A stretch of 64,000 nt of DNA, from NCBI GenBank assembly GCA_017473105.1, contig JAFUNE010000010.1:1-64000 (forward strand). Direction: 5' to 3'. The DNA is from Bacilli bacterium. Lineage in GTDB: Bacteria > Bacillota_I > Bacilli_A > RF39 > UBA660. Made by a program: the position numbers and the translations under genes. Position 1 is the first letter of the stretch. Each line of letters starts with the position of its first letter. Shown one piece after another: positions 51,115 to 60,207 of this stretch. Below the pieces are notes generated by a model, which saw only the letters and a list, made by a program, of their open reading frames with translations, had not been told where the DNA came from and searched no databases.

Positions 51115-52392
51115 CTACTTTCTTTTTAATACAGGTCCTTCTTCTTCAAAGGTATGTCTCTTCCATTCCTTTGTCCCCATTAAATTTTCACCCTTATAAT
51201 ATGATAATTCTACACCACACAAATCATCAGAAATATTAGAAAATGATGTAGCACTAATATTATGAAATAATACATCAATCTTACTAAAATTAGGATATCC
51301 TGATATATTCATATGAGGAAATTCTTTTAATAAATAATTTATCAATTGAGTTTCATTAGGTATATAAGCACTATTATTATCCATAGTAACCCTTAAAACC
51401 ATTCTAGCTGTATTTTTAGCATCAACTTCAATTACTCTAACACTCTTACCATCTTCATATGTATTATATATATTTAACGTTTTTAAAGTTGGTTTCTTTG
51501 ATTCATCTATATCATCACGTAAAGTCTTCTTTTCAAGTAAACTTACTTTCTTAGTATTATTTTCTTTATAATCTTCATAAACCAATTCTTTTGAAATTTT
51601 CCATCCACTTACAATATTACGAACATTAATAAAAGATACATTAATATTATTTTTTTCAAAATACTCAATCATGTATTTTAAAGCAATACTAGGTAATTCA
51701 AAGTTACTATACAATATATTAGTTACTAGTTGTTTTTCATCAACAAAATCAATAAATTGATCTTTATCTTTACTTATTTCGATAACTAATTTTTTACCAT
51801 CACCCTTTATAAATGTAAGTCTAATAATATTATCATGTATTTGTTCTCTAACATAAGATTCATCATTTTTAATTACTAATGATCCATGTCTACCATTCAT
51901 TTGAAGATTTTCTTTATTTTTCACAAATTCAAAATCATTATCTTTTTTATTTAATTTAAAATAAATTCTATGTCTAATTTTTGTAATATCTCCATAAATA
52001 GGTTCATTATATTTATAATTAAGTTCTAAAATAACTCCATCCTTACACAAATGAATAACATGATTCAAAACAAAATGAGTATTTGCATCCTTATATATAT
52101 TTTTAGCATAATCATTAGATGAATTATAAGTATCAAATATTTCTTTATCAAACTCTATACTACCAATATAACCTTGTTCATTCCAAATATCATCTGCAAT
52201 CGCAATAGGTTTCTTCTCAAATATAGAAGCATTAGGATAAATAAGACCTAATTTTCTAACTATATCATCTATTTCATATATAGTAATATCATTAACTAAA
52301 CTAAATACATGTAATATTTTATATACATCATCTGTTGCAGCATGATGTAAAACTTTATCATTTTTACTTCCTTTTTTTAACCACTCAAACAT
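51115..52392 (-). CDS. Array family H protein (copy 2) with GPVLKRK tail
   Basis: A 425-residue protein from the ATG at 52392 behind AGTAGGGGTTTT (a TTG 3 nt upstream opens the longest ORF). Same blocks: DDIWNEQGYIGSIEFD, NHVIHLCKDGVILEL, EDGKSVRVIEVDA, GTKEWKRHTFEEE, then GPVLKRK. It is closest to copy 3. No enzymatic motif seen. Confidence 0.85.
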   Translation of the reverse strand: MFEWLKKGSKNDKVLHHAATDDVYKILHVFSLVNDITIYEIDDIVRKLGLIYPNASIFEKKPIAIADDIWNEQGYIGSIEFDKEIFDTYNSSNDYAKNIYKDANTHFVLNHVIHLCKDGVILELNYKYNEPIYGDITKIRHRIYFKLNKKDNDFEFVKNKENLQMNGRHGSLVIKNDESYVREQIHDNIIRLTFIKGDGKKLVIEISKDKDQFIDFVDEKQLVTNILYSNFELPSIALKYMIEYFEKNNINVSFINVRNIVSGWKISKELVYEDYKENNTKKVSLLEKKTLRDDIDESKKPTLKTLNIYNTYEDGKSVRVIEVDAKNTARMVLRVTMDNNSAYIPNETQLINYLLKEFPHMNISGYPNFSKIDVLFHNISATSFSNISDDLCGVELSYYKGENLMGTKEWKRHTFEEEGPVLKRK

Positions 52393-52400
52393 CAAAACCC

Positions 52401-53618
52401 CTACTTTCTCAACATCATAGAACTTCCTTGTTCTATATTCATTTCATCATCAAATTGATATTGACGAACCCATTCTCTAGATTTAATAACTCTATCACTA
52501 TCTTCTTCTGTTAAAACAACACGAATTAAACTATCATCAGGATTTTTAAAAGAAATAGAACTAATCTTATTAAAACATTCATGTATACCATATATACCAT
52601 CATATTGATCATAAATATGACTTATAAGTTTATCTAAATTAGTAATATCTATATCATTTGTAGAAATAATATCTAAATTAATTCTTTTTTTATCACAAAC
52701 AACAGTTAATCTCTTAGTAAATAGATTTTCTTCTTGTATATTTTCAAATGAAAAATAAACTTTTCTTTTTTTACTAGATTCTTTAATAATAACATTTCCA
52801 TTTTTATCTCTAGTATAAATTAAATTATCAAAACCAGGTATTGCTTCTATCTTTATAGAAACTTCGTTATCATAAACTCCATTTTCTAACAATTCATCTA
52901 AAACAGTTTTTAAATAAGTTGCTCCAGAAAACCACATTTTTCCTCTAACAACTTTATCATCAAAATCTATGATTTGGCCATTAATATATACATTAATAGC
53001 TGTGTTTTCTCTAATATCATCTACTCTAACAAATGACTTATTATTTTCACTTGTCTTGGTATATTGATATCTTGGTCTATCATAATATCTTTCATTACTT
53101 ATAAAAGAGACAGTATCTTTTATTTCATTTAGTTTTTTATTATCATCTAAATTGAAATCTTTTTGAACTTCATGTTTAAATTTATCTCCATATTCACTTC
53201 TAGATACAATTAATTTAGCACCCATACCATTTTTTAATAAATAAATTATATTAGTGATATTATGAGATATATTTAATCTATTTAAGTCTGAACTAAAAGG
53301 ACTAGTTTTATCATCTAAATCAAATTTAATATCATAACCTGAATAAATCCCTTTATATTTAAAACATAATGCACCAACATAATCTGGATTACTCCACATA
53401 GAATCCGATAAATTTAAACAATGAATATCTAAATTTATTAAATCAGTATAATCAAGACCCAACATCTCAATATATTCATCAAATGAAATACCTTCAATAC
53501 CATTTACATTCATCCATTTTTCAATTAAAGCTTTTGCTTCACTAGTATATTCAATTTTAGAATATACTTTCTTTGTTTCATTTGAAACATTCTTAAATAA
53601 GTTTTTAAAATCAAACAT
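52401..53618 (-). CDS. Array family H protein (copy 1) with SMMLRK tail
   Basis: A 405-residue protein starting MFDFKNLFKN. It keeps the family blocks in weaker form: DSMWSNPDYVGALCFKY, TNIIYLLKNGMGAKLI, SREWVRQYQFDDE, and ends GSSMMLRK. Most diverged of the three H copies. SD TAGGGGGAA. Confidence 0.84.
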   Translation of the reverse strand: MFDFKNLFKNVSNETKKVYSKIEYTSEAKALIEKWMNVNGIEGISFDEYIEMLGLDYTDLINLDIHCLNLSDSMWSNPDYVGALCFKYKGIYSGYDIKFDLDDKTSPFSSDLNRLNISHNITNIIYLLKNGMGAKLIVSRSEYGDKFKHEVQKDFNLDDNKKLNEIKDTVSFISNERYYDRPRYQYTKTSENNKSFVRVDDIRENTAINVYINGQIIDFDDKVVRGKMWFSGATYLKTVLDELLENGVYDNEVSIKIEAIPGFDNLIYTRDKNGNVIIKESSKKRKVYFSFENIQEENLFTKRLTVVCDKKRINLDIISTNDIDITNLDKLISHIYDQYDGIYGIHECFNKISSISFKNPDDSLIRVVLTEEDSDRVIKSREWVRQYQFDDEMNIEQGSSMMLRK

Positions 53619-53631
53619 ATTTTCCCCCTAC

Positions 53632-54162
53632 TTATTTTTTTAATAACATACGCCTAATAACAGAAACTTCTCTTTGAACTCTATTTCTTAATTCATATAA
53701 AGAAATATCTGGATTATCTTCAATAATCAAATTATAAATTTTACTAACTTCTTCAATAGGAACATCAATTACATTATCATAAATTAACACACTATTTAAA
53801 AAAGTATCTCTAAAAATTTGTCCCATAATAGTTTTAGGATAATAAACTAACTCTTCCATATCTAAAAGTTCATACATATTTGTAACACCACACTTAACAC
53901 AAGTATATACTTTCTTTTCATCATTCTCACCCAAAGTATCACTAATAACTAAGGCATGATCACAAAAACGCATTCTATCAACAATAAATTCTTTATTTTT
54001 CTTTTCTAAAAGTTCTGAAACACTCATAGTAGATTTATATAAATCAAAAAATTCTCTTACTTTTTCATCTTTAAGTAATTCTTCCATTCTTTCTGTATTA
54101 CTCTTCTTTAAACTAGCAAGTGTATCAAGTTCACTTTTCAATCTTTCTACTTCACCATTCAT
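53632..54162 (-). CDS. Coiled-coil protein with possible zinc site and RRMLLKK tail
   Basis: A 176-residue protein from the ATG at 54162, with AGGTG seven nt upstream. A coiled coil spans about 1-60, then C67-x-H69 and C88-x2-C91 (TCVKCG) could bind zinc. A helical C-terminal part ends IRRMLLKK. The long-ORF GTG start adds three residues. Confidence 0.78.
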   Translation of the reverse strand: MNGEVERLKSELDTLASLKKSNTERMEELLKDEKVREFFDLYKSTMSVSELLEKKNKEFIVDRMRFCDHALVISDTLGENDEKKVYTCVKCGVTNMYELLDMEELVYYPKTIMGQIFRDTFLNSVLIYDNVIDVPIEEVSKIYNLIIEDNPDISLYELRNRVQREVSVIRRMLLKK

Positions 54163-54171
54163 CTCATACAC

Positions 54172-54825
54172 CTATTTTTTCAAACTTAAAGATACATCTT
54201 CAGTTTCTTCATGAATATTTTCATCAAAGAAAGAATTCTTTAAATTATTGATTGCTGCTTGAACTTTATTTTTTTGTTCAGTTATAGATTTCTTAACTTT
54301 TGCATGTTCAGAAACTCTAGCATAACAATCATTTTTTTCTTTTTCATTTCTTAATTTTTGAGCATACATTCTATCTAGTGTATCTTTTGTTTCAATAGTA
54401 CTATCAAGATTTTCAAATTCATCAGTATATTTTTTTCTTAATTTATCCCAAAAAAATTTAATATCAATCATTCCAGCTATAGGTGCAAGAATAGTACTAC
54501 CCCAGTATAGTAAAAATTTATCAGTTACAAAACCAAACGCACTATAAATAGAAGCACAAGAAAGTGCACAAACTAATGTAATTAACATAACTGAATTAAT
54601 ATGACGAGAATGTTTTTTAGAAACATATTTACGCTTTCTTTCACTAAGTCTATTATTAATTTTAGTATACACATCACAAACATCACTATATGCACGTTTA
54701 CTCATTTCATATTCATCAAGTAAAGAACAATGATCATCATTTGCTTTTTCTTCTTCTAAAGTTAATTCATTATATTTTTCTATTAATTCATTATATTTAT
54801 TTTTAATATTATCAATCTTTTCCAT
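54172..54825 (-). CDS. Array family C coiled-coil/membrane-hairpin protein
   Basis: A 217-residue protein: coiled coil (1-70), hydrophobic hairpin (about 78-118), coiled coil (about 125-190), acidic linker and the end DVSLSLKK. SD AAGTAGGATA. Same plan as its upstream neighbour but little direct identity outside the K/E-rich coils. Confidence 0.84.
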   Translation of the reverse strand: MEKIDNIKNKYNELIEKYNELTLEEEKANDDHCSLLDEYEMSKRAYSDVCDVYTKINNRLSERKRKYVSKKHSRHINSVMLITLVCALSCASIYSAFGFVTDKFLLYWGSTILAPIAGMIDIKFFWDKLRKKYTDEFENLDSTIETKDTLDRMYAQKLRNEKEKNDCYARVSEHAKVKKSITEQKNKVQAAINNLKNSFFDENIHEETEDVSLSLKK

Positions 54826-54833
54826 TTTATATC

Positions 54834-55505
54834 CTACTTTCTTTTAAGTTCTAAAGGTTTATCTTCAGTTTCCTCTAAATAATCTGCATATATATGTCTA
54901 AACGTATCAGCATATAATCTAGATAAACTATATTCTAAATCTTTTATTTCCTTTTTTAAAATATCTATTTCAGCTTCACATTCTTGATATCTCATAACAG
55001 CATTATTAAACTTATTAAGTTTTTCTTTAAAATCCTTATCAAGAATTTCATATTCAGAAGTTATCTTCTTAAACATTTCACTTTCAGAAAATTCCTTACT
55101 ATATTTAACTACATTACGAAATAATACAGAATCAAATAAATTTAAAAGCAATCCCCCTCCAGCAGCAATTAATAAAGTCCCTATTTTAGATGCAAATAAA
55201 GCACTTAATTGAGGAAATAAACTAACTATTAATACAAATCCACTTCCAATAAGAAAAACCTTTAAATTATGCTTAAATTCCCTATCAGAAATATATTCTT
55301 TTTTAGCATCATACATTTCAAATCTTTTCTCATTAAGCTTTTTCTCAGCTAAACATAATTCCTCTTTAACTCCATCCATACTCAAATCAAGTTCATCATA
55401 CTCTTCTACTTTAGATTCAAACAATTTTTCTTTTTCTTTCAATTTGACATTTAATTCACTGTATTGTTTTAATACAGGAGCCTCATAACTTTCACGTTCT
55501 ACCAT
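54834..55505 (-). CDS. Array family C coiled-coil/membrane-hairpin protein
   Basis: A 223-residue protein: coiled coil (about 10-75), hydrophobic hairpin (about 83-128) with SGFVLIVSLF and TLLIAAGGGLLLNLF, coiled coil (about 135-205), acidic linker and the end KPLELKRK. SD GGAGGG. Starts 18 bp after the family I gene. Confidence 0.84.
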   Translation of the reverse strand: MVERESYEAPVLKQYSELNVKLKEKEKLFESKVEEYDELDLSMDGVKEELCLAEKKLNEKRFEMYDAKKEYISDREFKHNLKVFLIGSGFVLIVSLFPQLSALFASKIGTLLIAAGGGLLLNLFDSVLFRNVVKYSKEFSESEMFKKITSEYEILDKDFKEKLNKFNNAVMRYQECEAEIDILKKEIKDLEYSLSRLYADTFRHIYADYLEETEDKPLELKRK

Positions 55506-55522
55506 AAACCCTCCAATAAAAA

Positions 55523-56152
55523 TTAACGTTTTTTACTTCTAATTAAATTCATAACTCTATCACTACTAGAAAAATCAGAAAAATAAATTTCACTCGGACA
55601 ATACTTATCAAAATTAACATAACATAAACTATTTAAATCATTATCCGTTGACTTAATAAAATTACCAAATATTGTTCCAATTAATTCATAATTATAACAA
55701 ACATATTTATAAATTATTCCCTTATAAATATCATCCTCAAAATTTACTTTAGAAGAAGTAGCAACAAAATTACCAACATACTCTCTTTTAACATCATGAA
55801 CAAGTGCCGGAAACAACATATTTAAATTTAAATGAAACTCTTCTTCATGCAAAACATGTTCCTTACCATCATTTTTATTTGTATAATTTTTATATCTTAA
55901 TACTTTTAACATTAAAGTACTATTAACTATATCAATTGAATATTTATAATCAAAATTACCATTTTTAAAATATCTATTAGAATAATTATTAATATCAAAA
56001 AATCCATGTTTTTTATCTTCTAAAGCACGTCTTACATCATAAACAATCTCTTTAGGAATAGTTCTAATAAAATATGCAATGTCACTTCTCTTATCAGTAT
56101 TTCCAACAATCATAGCCCAAAGTGATCTATCAATGTCTTTATCAAATATCAT
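55523..56152 (-). CDS. Array family I soluble protein (copy 2)
   Basis: A 209-residue protein starting MIFDKDIDRSLWAMIVGN. Blocks shared with the 57763 gene: LWAM, YFI(R/K)T(I/L)PKEI, KYHYEID-type strand, EEF/EEYYxLNMxFPAL, (E)YVGxF and ICYVNF/INFDKRxPEEIYxSDFxSxDRVxNLIxSxKR. It ends NLIRSKKR. First gene after its own promoter. Confidence 0.85.
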   Translation of the reverse strand: MIFDKDIDRSLWAMIVGNTDKRSDIAYFIRTIPKEIVYDVRRALEDKKHGFFDINNYSNRYFKNGNFDYKYSIDIVNSTLMLKVLRYKNYTNKNDGKEHVLHEEEFHLNLNMLFPALVHDVKREYVGNFVATSSKVNFEDDIYKGIIYKYVCYNYELIGTIFGNFIKSTDNDLNSLCYVNFDKYCPSEIYFSDFSSSDRVMNLIRSKKR

Positions 56153-56192
56153 AACCCCTCCTAAAAATAGTTATACATACAAATGTGTGTAT

Positions 56193-56221
56193 ATTATACA
56201 ATATAAAACAAGTTTTTTCAA
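56193..56221 (-). promoter_or_regulatory. Promoter for the 55523-48784 unit
   Basis: Minus-strand TTGAAA (56216-56221), 17-bp spacer, TATAAT (56193-56198). Confidence 0.8.
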
Positions 56222-56250
56222 TAAAAAATAGCAGTAAATACCGCTATTAT
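56221..56250 (-). terminator. Intrinsic terminator of the 61571-56252 unit
   Basis: AATAGCGG-TATTTA-CTGCTATT imperfect stem and T run on the minus strand, directly followed by the -35 box of the next promoter. Confidence 0.65.
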
Positions 56251-56251
56251 T

Positions 56252-57052
56252 TTATATTTTCATACTTAATACATGATGAGTACCAAAATCTTCAATAGAA
56301 ATGCCTAATTCTTCATTATTAGAAATATTAAATAATTTAGAAATCACATCATTTTCAATAGTTTTCATTTGACAATTAATTACTCTCATTCTATCTTCAT
56401 ATTTTTCTATAATTTTATTTCTATTACTTAGTTCACTTTTAATTTTATTATATTCTTTTTCTTTAACATCCCTTAAAAGCTCTTTATCATAAATAGAAGA
56501 ACTAATATTTTTAAATTCATCAGTTTCTTTAAATACATTTTCGTATTTATTTATAATTTTTTGAAAAAAAGGATATGTAACTAAAATACCAGTAACAGTA
56601 ATACTAACTGGTAACCCAATTAAATATTGAATAAAATCAGAAAAATTACTAACAGCTGGATTCCCTATAATCTTATTCAAAAGTACAAAACCAAAAGGAA
56701 CAAAAACACAAGATGAAACAACTTTAGCTAAGAAAATTTTAATTTTAGAATTAATAAATTTTGTTTTAGATTGTTTCAAAACATTTTCAAGTTCCCAAAT
56801 TTCTTGATTAAAATTACTCAATTCATTACCAACAATTTCAAATTTTTTTGCATCATCATGTTGTAATTCATATAAAGGTTTTACATCATTTTTAATTTTT
56901 TGTAAATTTTCTAATAAGACACTATATTTACCTTGCATATCATTAAGAAATTTTTCTCTTTCTTCTTTATCTTCACTTACAAATACTTTCCCCTCTGCAC
57001 GAGGAACATCTTCTACACAAATATCAGAATATTTTTCAACATCATTAGTCAT
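56252..57052 (-). CDS. Array family C coiled-coil/membrane-hairpin protein
   Basis: A 266-residue protein from the ATG at 57052, nine nt inside the longest (GTG) ORF. Acidic N-terminal 40 residues, coiled coil (about 35-95), hydrophobic hairpin (about 100-150), coiled coil (about 160-230), ending HHVLSMKI. Last gene of its unit. The tail is a weak variant. Confidence 0.82.
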   Translation of the reverse strand: MTNDVEKYSDICVEDVPRAEGKVFVSEDKEEREKFLNDMQGKYSVLLENLQKIKNDVKPLYELQHDDAKKFEIVGNELSNFNQEIWELENVLKQSKTKFINSKIKIFLAKVVSSCVFVPFGFVLLNKIIGNPAVSNFSDFIQYLIGLPVSITVTGILVTYPFFQKIINKYENVFKETDEFKNISSSIYDKELLRDVKEKEYNKIKSELSNRNKIIEKYEDRMRVINCQMKTIENDVISKLFNISNNEELGISIEDFGTHHVLSMKI

Positions 57053-57061
57053 ATAACACAC

Positions 57062-57766
57062 CTACTTCTTTAAATTTAAAACAAAATCAGATTCTATTTT
57101 ATCTTCATCAACAGAACAAATTACATCAAATATAGAACTTTTTATATTGTCCATTTCACATTTATTACTTCGAATTCTATACTCAAGTTGTTCTATATGA
57201 TATTTACATTCTTTTAAAGCTTTTTTCTTTTCTTCAAAAACAATATTTTTCTCACTAAAAACTTTTCTTTTTTCTTCAATGTCATCTAATAATTTTTTAC
57301 TGTCTTCCAAATTATAAAATTTCTTTAAAAATTTTCTTCTTGTTTTATCAGAAAAAAAACTAGATACAATTACTGATAAAGTACCACCAAGTAACGGACT
57401 ACATAAAAAATAATTCAAAACATCTTTAAACGAAAGTATATCTATAACCCCCGCTAAAGTAGCACCTAAACTTACTGCATTTAAAATACCAAAAACTTTT
57501 AATATAATCAAAAATATATATTTAATTTCAGCTTTATTAACATATTCAACTTTACTATTATCAAAGTTACATCTATTTATAGAATAAATTTTATTAGCGC
57601 TATCTAATTGACTTTTAGCTTCTTCATATTCCTCTTGTTTTTTATCTCTTTCAATTTTTAATACTGCAAGTTCATTTTCAAGTAAATTGTTTTTTAAACT
57701 AAATTCATGATATTCATTTTGTTTTTGTTCAATAAATTGTTTTTGTTTTTCAGTTAAATCTTTCAT
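57062..57766 (-). CDS. Array family C coiled-coil/membrane-hairpin protein
   Basis: A 234-residue protein starting MKDLTEKQKQFIEQKQ, coiled coil (1-70), hairpin (about 80-128) with LSFKDVLNYFLCSPLLGG, coiled coil (about 150-210) and the end DFVLNLKK. Nearly colinear with the 58436 protein, including the CSPLLGG/CAPLFGG block. The two are recent duplicates. Confidence 0.87.
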   Translation of the reverse strand: MKDLTEKQKQFIEQKQNEYHEFSLKNNLLENELAVLKIERDKKQEEYEEAKSQLDSANKIYSINRCNFDNSKVEYVNKAEIKYIFLIILKVFGILNAVSLGATLAGVIDILSFKDVLNYFLCSPLLGGTLSVIVSSFFSDKTRRKFLKKFYNLEDSKKLLDDIEEKRKVFSEKNIVFEEKKKALKECKYHIEQLEYRIRSNKCEMDNIKSSIFDVICSVDEDKIESDFVLNLKK

Positions 57767-58401
57767 ATTTTTCTCACCCTCTTATTACTTTTAATTAAAT
57801 TTATTACTCTATCATCACTTTCAAAATCAGATTTATATATTTCTTCAGGCATTCTTTTATCAAAATTAATTTTTGAATCAAAAATTTCATTTCCGGTTTT
57901 ACATCTTATAAGATTACCAAAAGACGAACCAATCAAATGATAATTCCCATTAACAGATTCATATTCAATTCCCTTATATTCACCGCTTTCAAAAACATGA
58001 TTTGATATTAAAGATGCAAAACTACCAATATATTCAGAATCAGCGACATGTCCACAAAATGGTAAATAAAACATATTCAATGTTAAACAATAATATTCTT
58101 CATTTTTAACATGCTCAGTAGAATCATTTCTATTTAAATATGTATGAAATCTATGAACTTTTAAAACCAAATTATCATTAAAAATATCAATCTCATAATG
58201 ATATTTAAGAACAGGAAATACATCAAAATCTTTTCTTATTGGTTCAAATGTATTATGAGCTTGTTTATTAATTGATATAATAACATCCTCTATAATTTCC
58301 TTTGGTAATGTCTTAATAAAATAAACTAAATCTTTTCTATTGGCACTATAACTACTAAGCATAGCCCAAAGTGCTTTATCTAAATTATATCCAAATAACA
58401 T
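57763..58401 (-). CDS. Array family I soluble protein (copy 1)
   Basis: A 212-residue protein from the ATG at 58401 behind TAGGAGGT. Paralogue of the 55523 gene: LDKALWAML, YFIKTLPKEI, EEYYCLTLNMFYLPF, INFDKRMPEEIY, SDFESDDRVINLIKSNKR. Ends KSNKRVRKI. It overlaps the next gene (57062) by 4 bp. Confidence 0.85.
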   Translation of the reverse strand: MLFGYNLDKALWAMLSSYSANRKDLVYFIKTLPKEIIEDVIISINKQAHNTFEPIRKDFDVFPVLKYHYEIDIFNDNLVLKVHRFHTYLNRNDSTEHVKNEEYYCLTLNMFYLPFCGHVADSEYIGSFASLISNHVFESGEYKGIEYESVNGNYHLIGSSFGNLIRCKTGNEIFDSKINFDKRMPEEIYKSDFESDDRVINLIKSNKRVRKI

Positions 58402-58435
58402 AAAACCTCCTAAAAACAATTATTCATAAATACAT

Positions 58436-59140
58436 CTACTTTCTTAAATTTAAACTCAAATTAGAATCAAGTTCTTCATCAATAGTAGAATAAATTATAT
58501 CAAAAATGGAATTTTTAATTTTTTCCATTTCATATTTACTACACCTTATTTTATATTCCAATTCTTCCATACGACATTTACAATCTTGATAATTTGTTTT
58601 CTTTTCTTCATAAACTTTCTTCTTTTCAAGTGAATTTTGTTCATTCTTTTCCAATGTTTCAAGTAAACTCTTTGTTTCATCAAGTTCATAAAATCTTTTA
58701 ATAATTTTCTTTCTTATATTATCAGAGAAAAAACCAGCTCCAAGCAAAATCATAGCACCACCAAATAATGGAGCACAAAAAAAGTTACTAATTACATCTT
58801 TAAATGAGACTATATCAATAAATCCAAGCAATGAAATAATTACATTAATTGATGCAAAAAACATAAAAGATTTAAATAAAAGAGTAAAAACATAACGAAA
58901 TTCTTGCTTATTAACATATTCATTTTTTTTAATATCAAACCCAAAATTATTACTTGTTAAAATGCCTTCAACTTTTATATATTCACCTTTAGCTTTTTCA
59001 TATTCACTTAATTTTTCACTTTTTTCACTACTTAATTCAGCAAGTTCATTTTCTAATAATATTACTTTATTACTAAAACAATGATAATCTTTTTGTTTTT
59101 GAGAAATTAATTCTTTTTGCTCTTCTGTTAAGTCCTTCAT
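58436..59140 (-). CDS. Array family C coiled-coil/membrane-hairpin protein
   Basis: A 234-residue protein starting MKDLTEEQKELISQKQ; coiled coil, hairpin (about 80-128) with VSFKDVISNFFCAPLFGG, coiled coil, ending SNLSLNLRK. Duplicate of the 57062 gene. Its ATG overlaps the TGA of the 59137 gene (ATGA), and its first 15 residues resemble those of that gene. Confidence 0.87.
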   Translation of the reverse strand: MKDLTEEQKELISQKQKDYHCFSNKVILLENELAELSSEKSEKLSEYEKAKGEYIKVEGILTSNNFGFDIKKNEYVNKQEFRYVFTLLFKSFMFFASINVIISLLGFIDIVSFKDVISNFFCAPLFGGAMILLGAGFFSDNIRKKIIKRFYELDETKSLLETLEKNEQNSLEKKKVYEEKKTNYQDCKCRMEELEYKIRCSKYEMEKIKNSIFDIIYSTIDEELDSNLSLNLRK

Positions 59141-59700
59141 ATAACTCGCTTCTTTCTATTTAATGTTTTTTCTTCAATTAAAACATTAATATCTCTTATT
59201 TTAAAAGGATAAGTTAGCCCTAAACGATAAACACCTCTAAATTCACCATAAGGCTTTATCATACAACTATACCTGCATCCACCAGTTTCTTCTTCATATC
59301 CTTCATACATAAAATAACGAGGATCTTCTTCATCCACAACAAATAATTCAGCATGATTTACTAAATATGGTAGCACAATCTCCGCATATAAAACAATATC
59401 ACCAGTTTCAAGTCTTTTATACAAATCTATTTTATAATACTCACTAGGTCTATCTTCAGGTATATCTTCCCCAATAACAAGAGATAAAGTATCATCTTTA
59501 ACGTTTCTCATTTTTTTTAATTTTTCAGAATCCTCATTTGACAAACAAAAACTTTCAACAAACCCGTTCTCTACAGTACGATTCACTAAATTACATAAAT
59601 CATTTTCTTGAACCAAAGCACCCGTTTCAAGGTCTACAGGTTCGCTAAGCGGAATATCATGACTAATCAAATCTTTAAATTCTTCTGTAAAATCTTTCAT
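59137..59700 (-). CDS. Unrecognised protein with a family C-like N-terminus
   Basis: A 187-residue soluble protein. It starts MKDFTEEFKDLISHD, similar to the downstream family C proteins, but the rest is unrelated: beta-rich, with ETGGCRYSCMIKPYGEFRGVYR near the end. It ends LNRKKRVI, basic without the L-x-L spacing. SD AAGTAGGTG. Confidence 0.78.
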   Translation of the reverse strand: MKDFTEEFKDLISHDIPLSEPVDLETGALVQENDLCNLVNRTVENGFVESFCLSNEDSEKLKKMRNVKDDTLSLVIGEDIPEDRPSEYYKIDLYKRLETGDIVLYAEIVLPYLVNHAELFVVDEEDPRYFMYEGYEEETGGCRYSCMIKPYGEFRGVYRLGLTYPFKIRDINVLIEEKTLNRKKRVI

Positions 59701-59708
59701 ACTAGCAC

Positions 59709-60200
59709 CTACTTCTTTAAAATTGTACCATTTTCTATTCTTTCTCTTGCAGAATCTAATGAAGGTCTTTGATTAGTTAAATAAAACATACTACAAATAT
59801 TATCTATATAATCATTAGTTAATAAACTCATAGCTTCTTCTTTAGTTATTTCTTTTTTATCAGTATTCATAATACCCAAGGCTTCAGAAGGAATATAAAA
59901 AGGAAAACCAAATAATATTTCTATATATTCAAATTTACCATATTCACTTTCCATAACAACAAAGTATTCAGGAATATTCATTGCTTTTAAAGATAAATCT
60001 GATATTTTATCATTTCTTTTAAACTTAAAATTAAGACTTTGTAAATCATCAGATCTTTTCATTAATTGAGGATATCTAGCTCTATAAAATTCATCCAATC
60101 TAAAAACATTTTTAATATGAGCCGGTTTATTATAATCTCGTTTAAAACCATACATATCAAGAGAACACAAATTTTTTAAGTCAATTTTATATATTTTCAT
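59709..60200 (-). CDS. Unrecognised protein with GTILKK tail
   Basis: A 163-residue soluble protein, start behind TAGGTGGG. Mixed alpha/beta with FVVMESEYGKFEYIEILFGFP in the middle and a helical end containing RPSLDSARERIENGTILKK. No family recognised. Confidence 0.8.
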   Translation of the reverse strand: MKIYKIDLKNLCSLDMYGFKRDYNKPAHIKNVFRLDEFYRARYPQLMKRSDDLQSLNFKFKRNDKISDLSLKAMNIPEYFVVMESEYGKFEYIEILFGFPFYIPSEALGIMNTDKKEITKEEAMSLLTNDYIDNICSMFYLTNQRPSLDSARERIENGTILKK

Positions 60201-60207
60201 AACCCAC

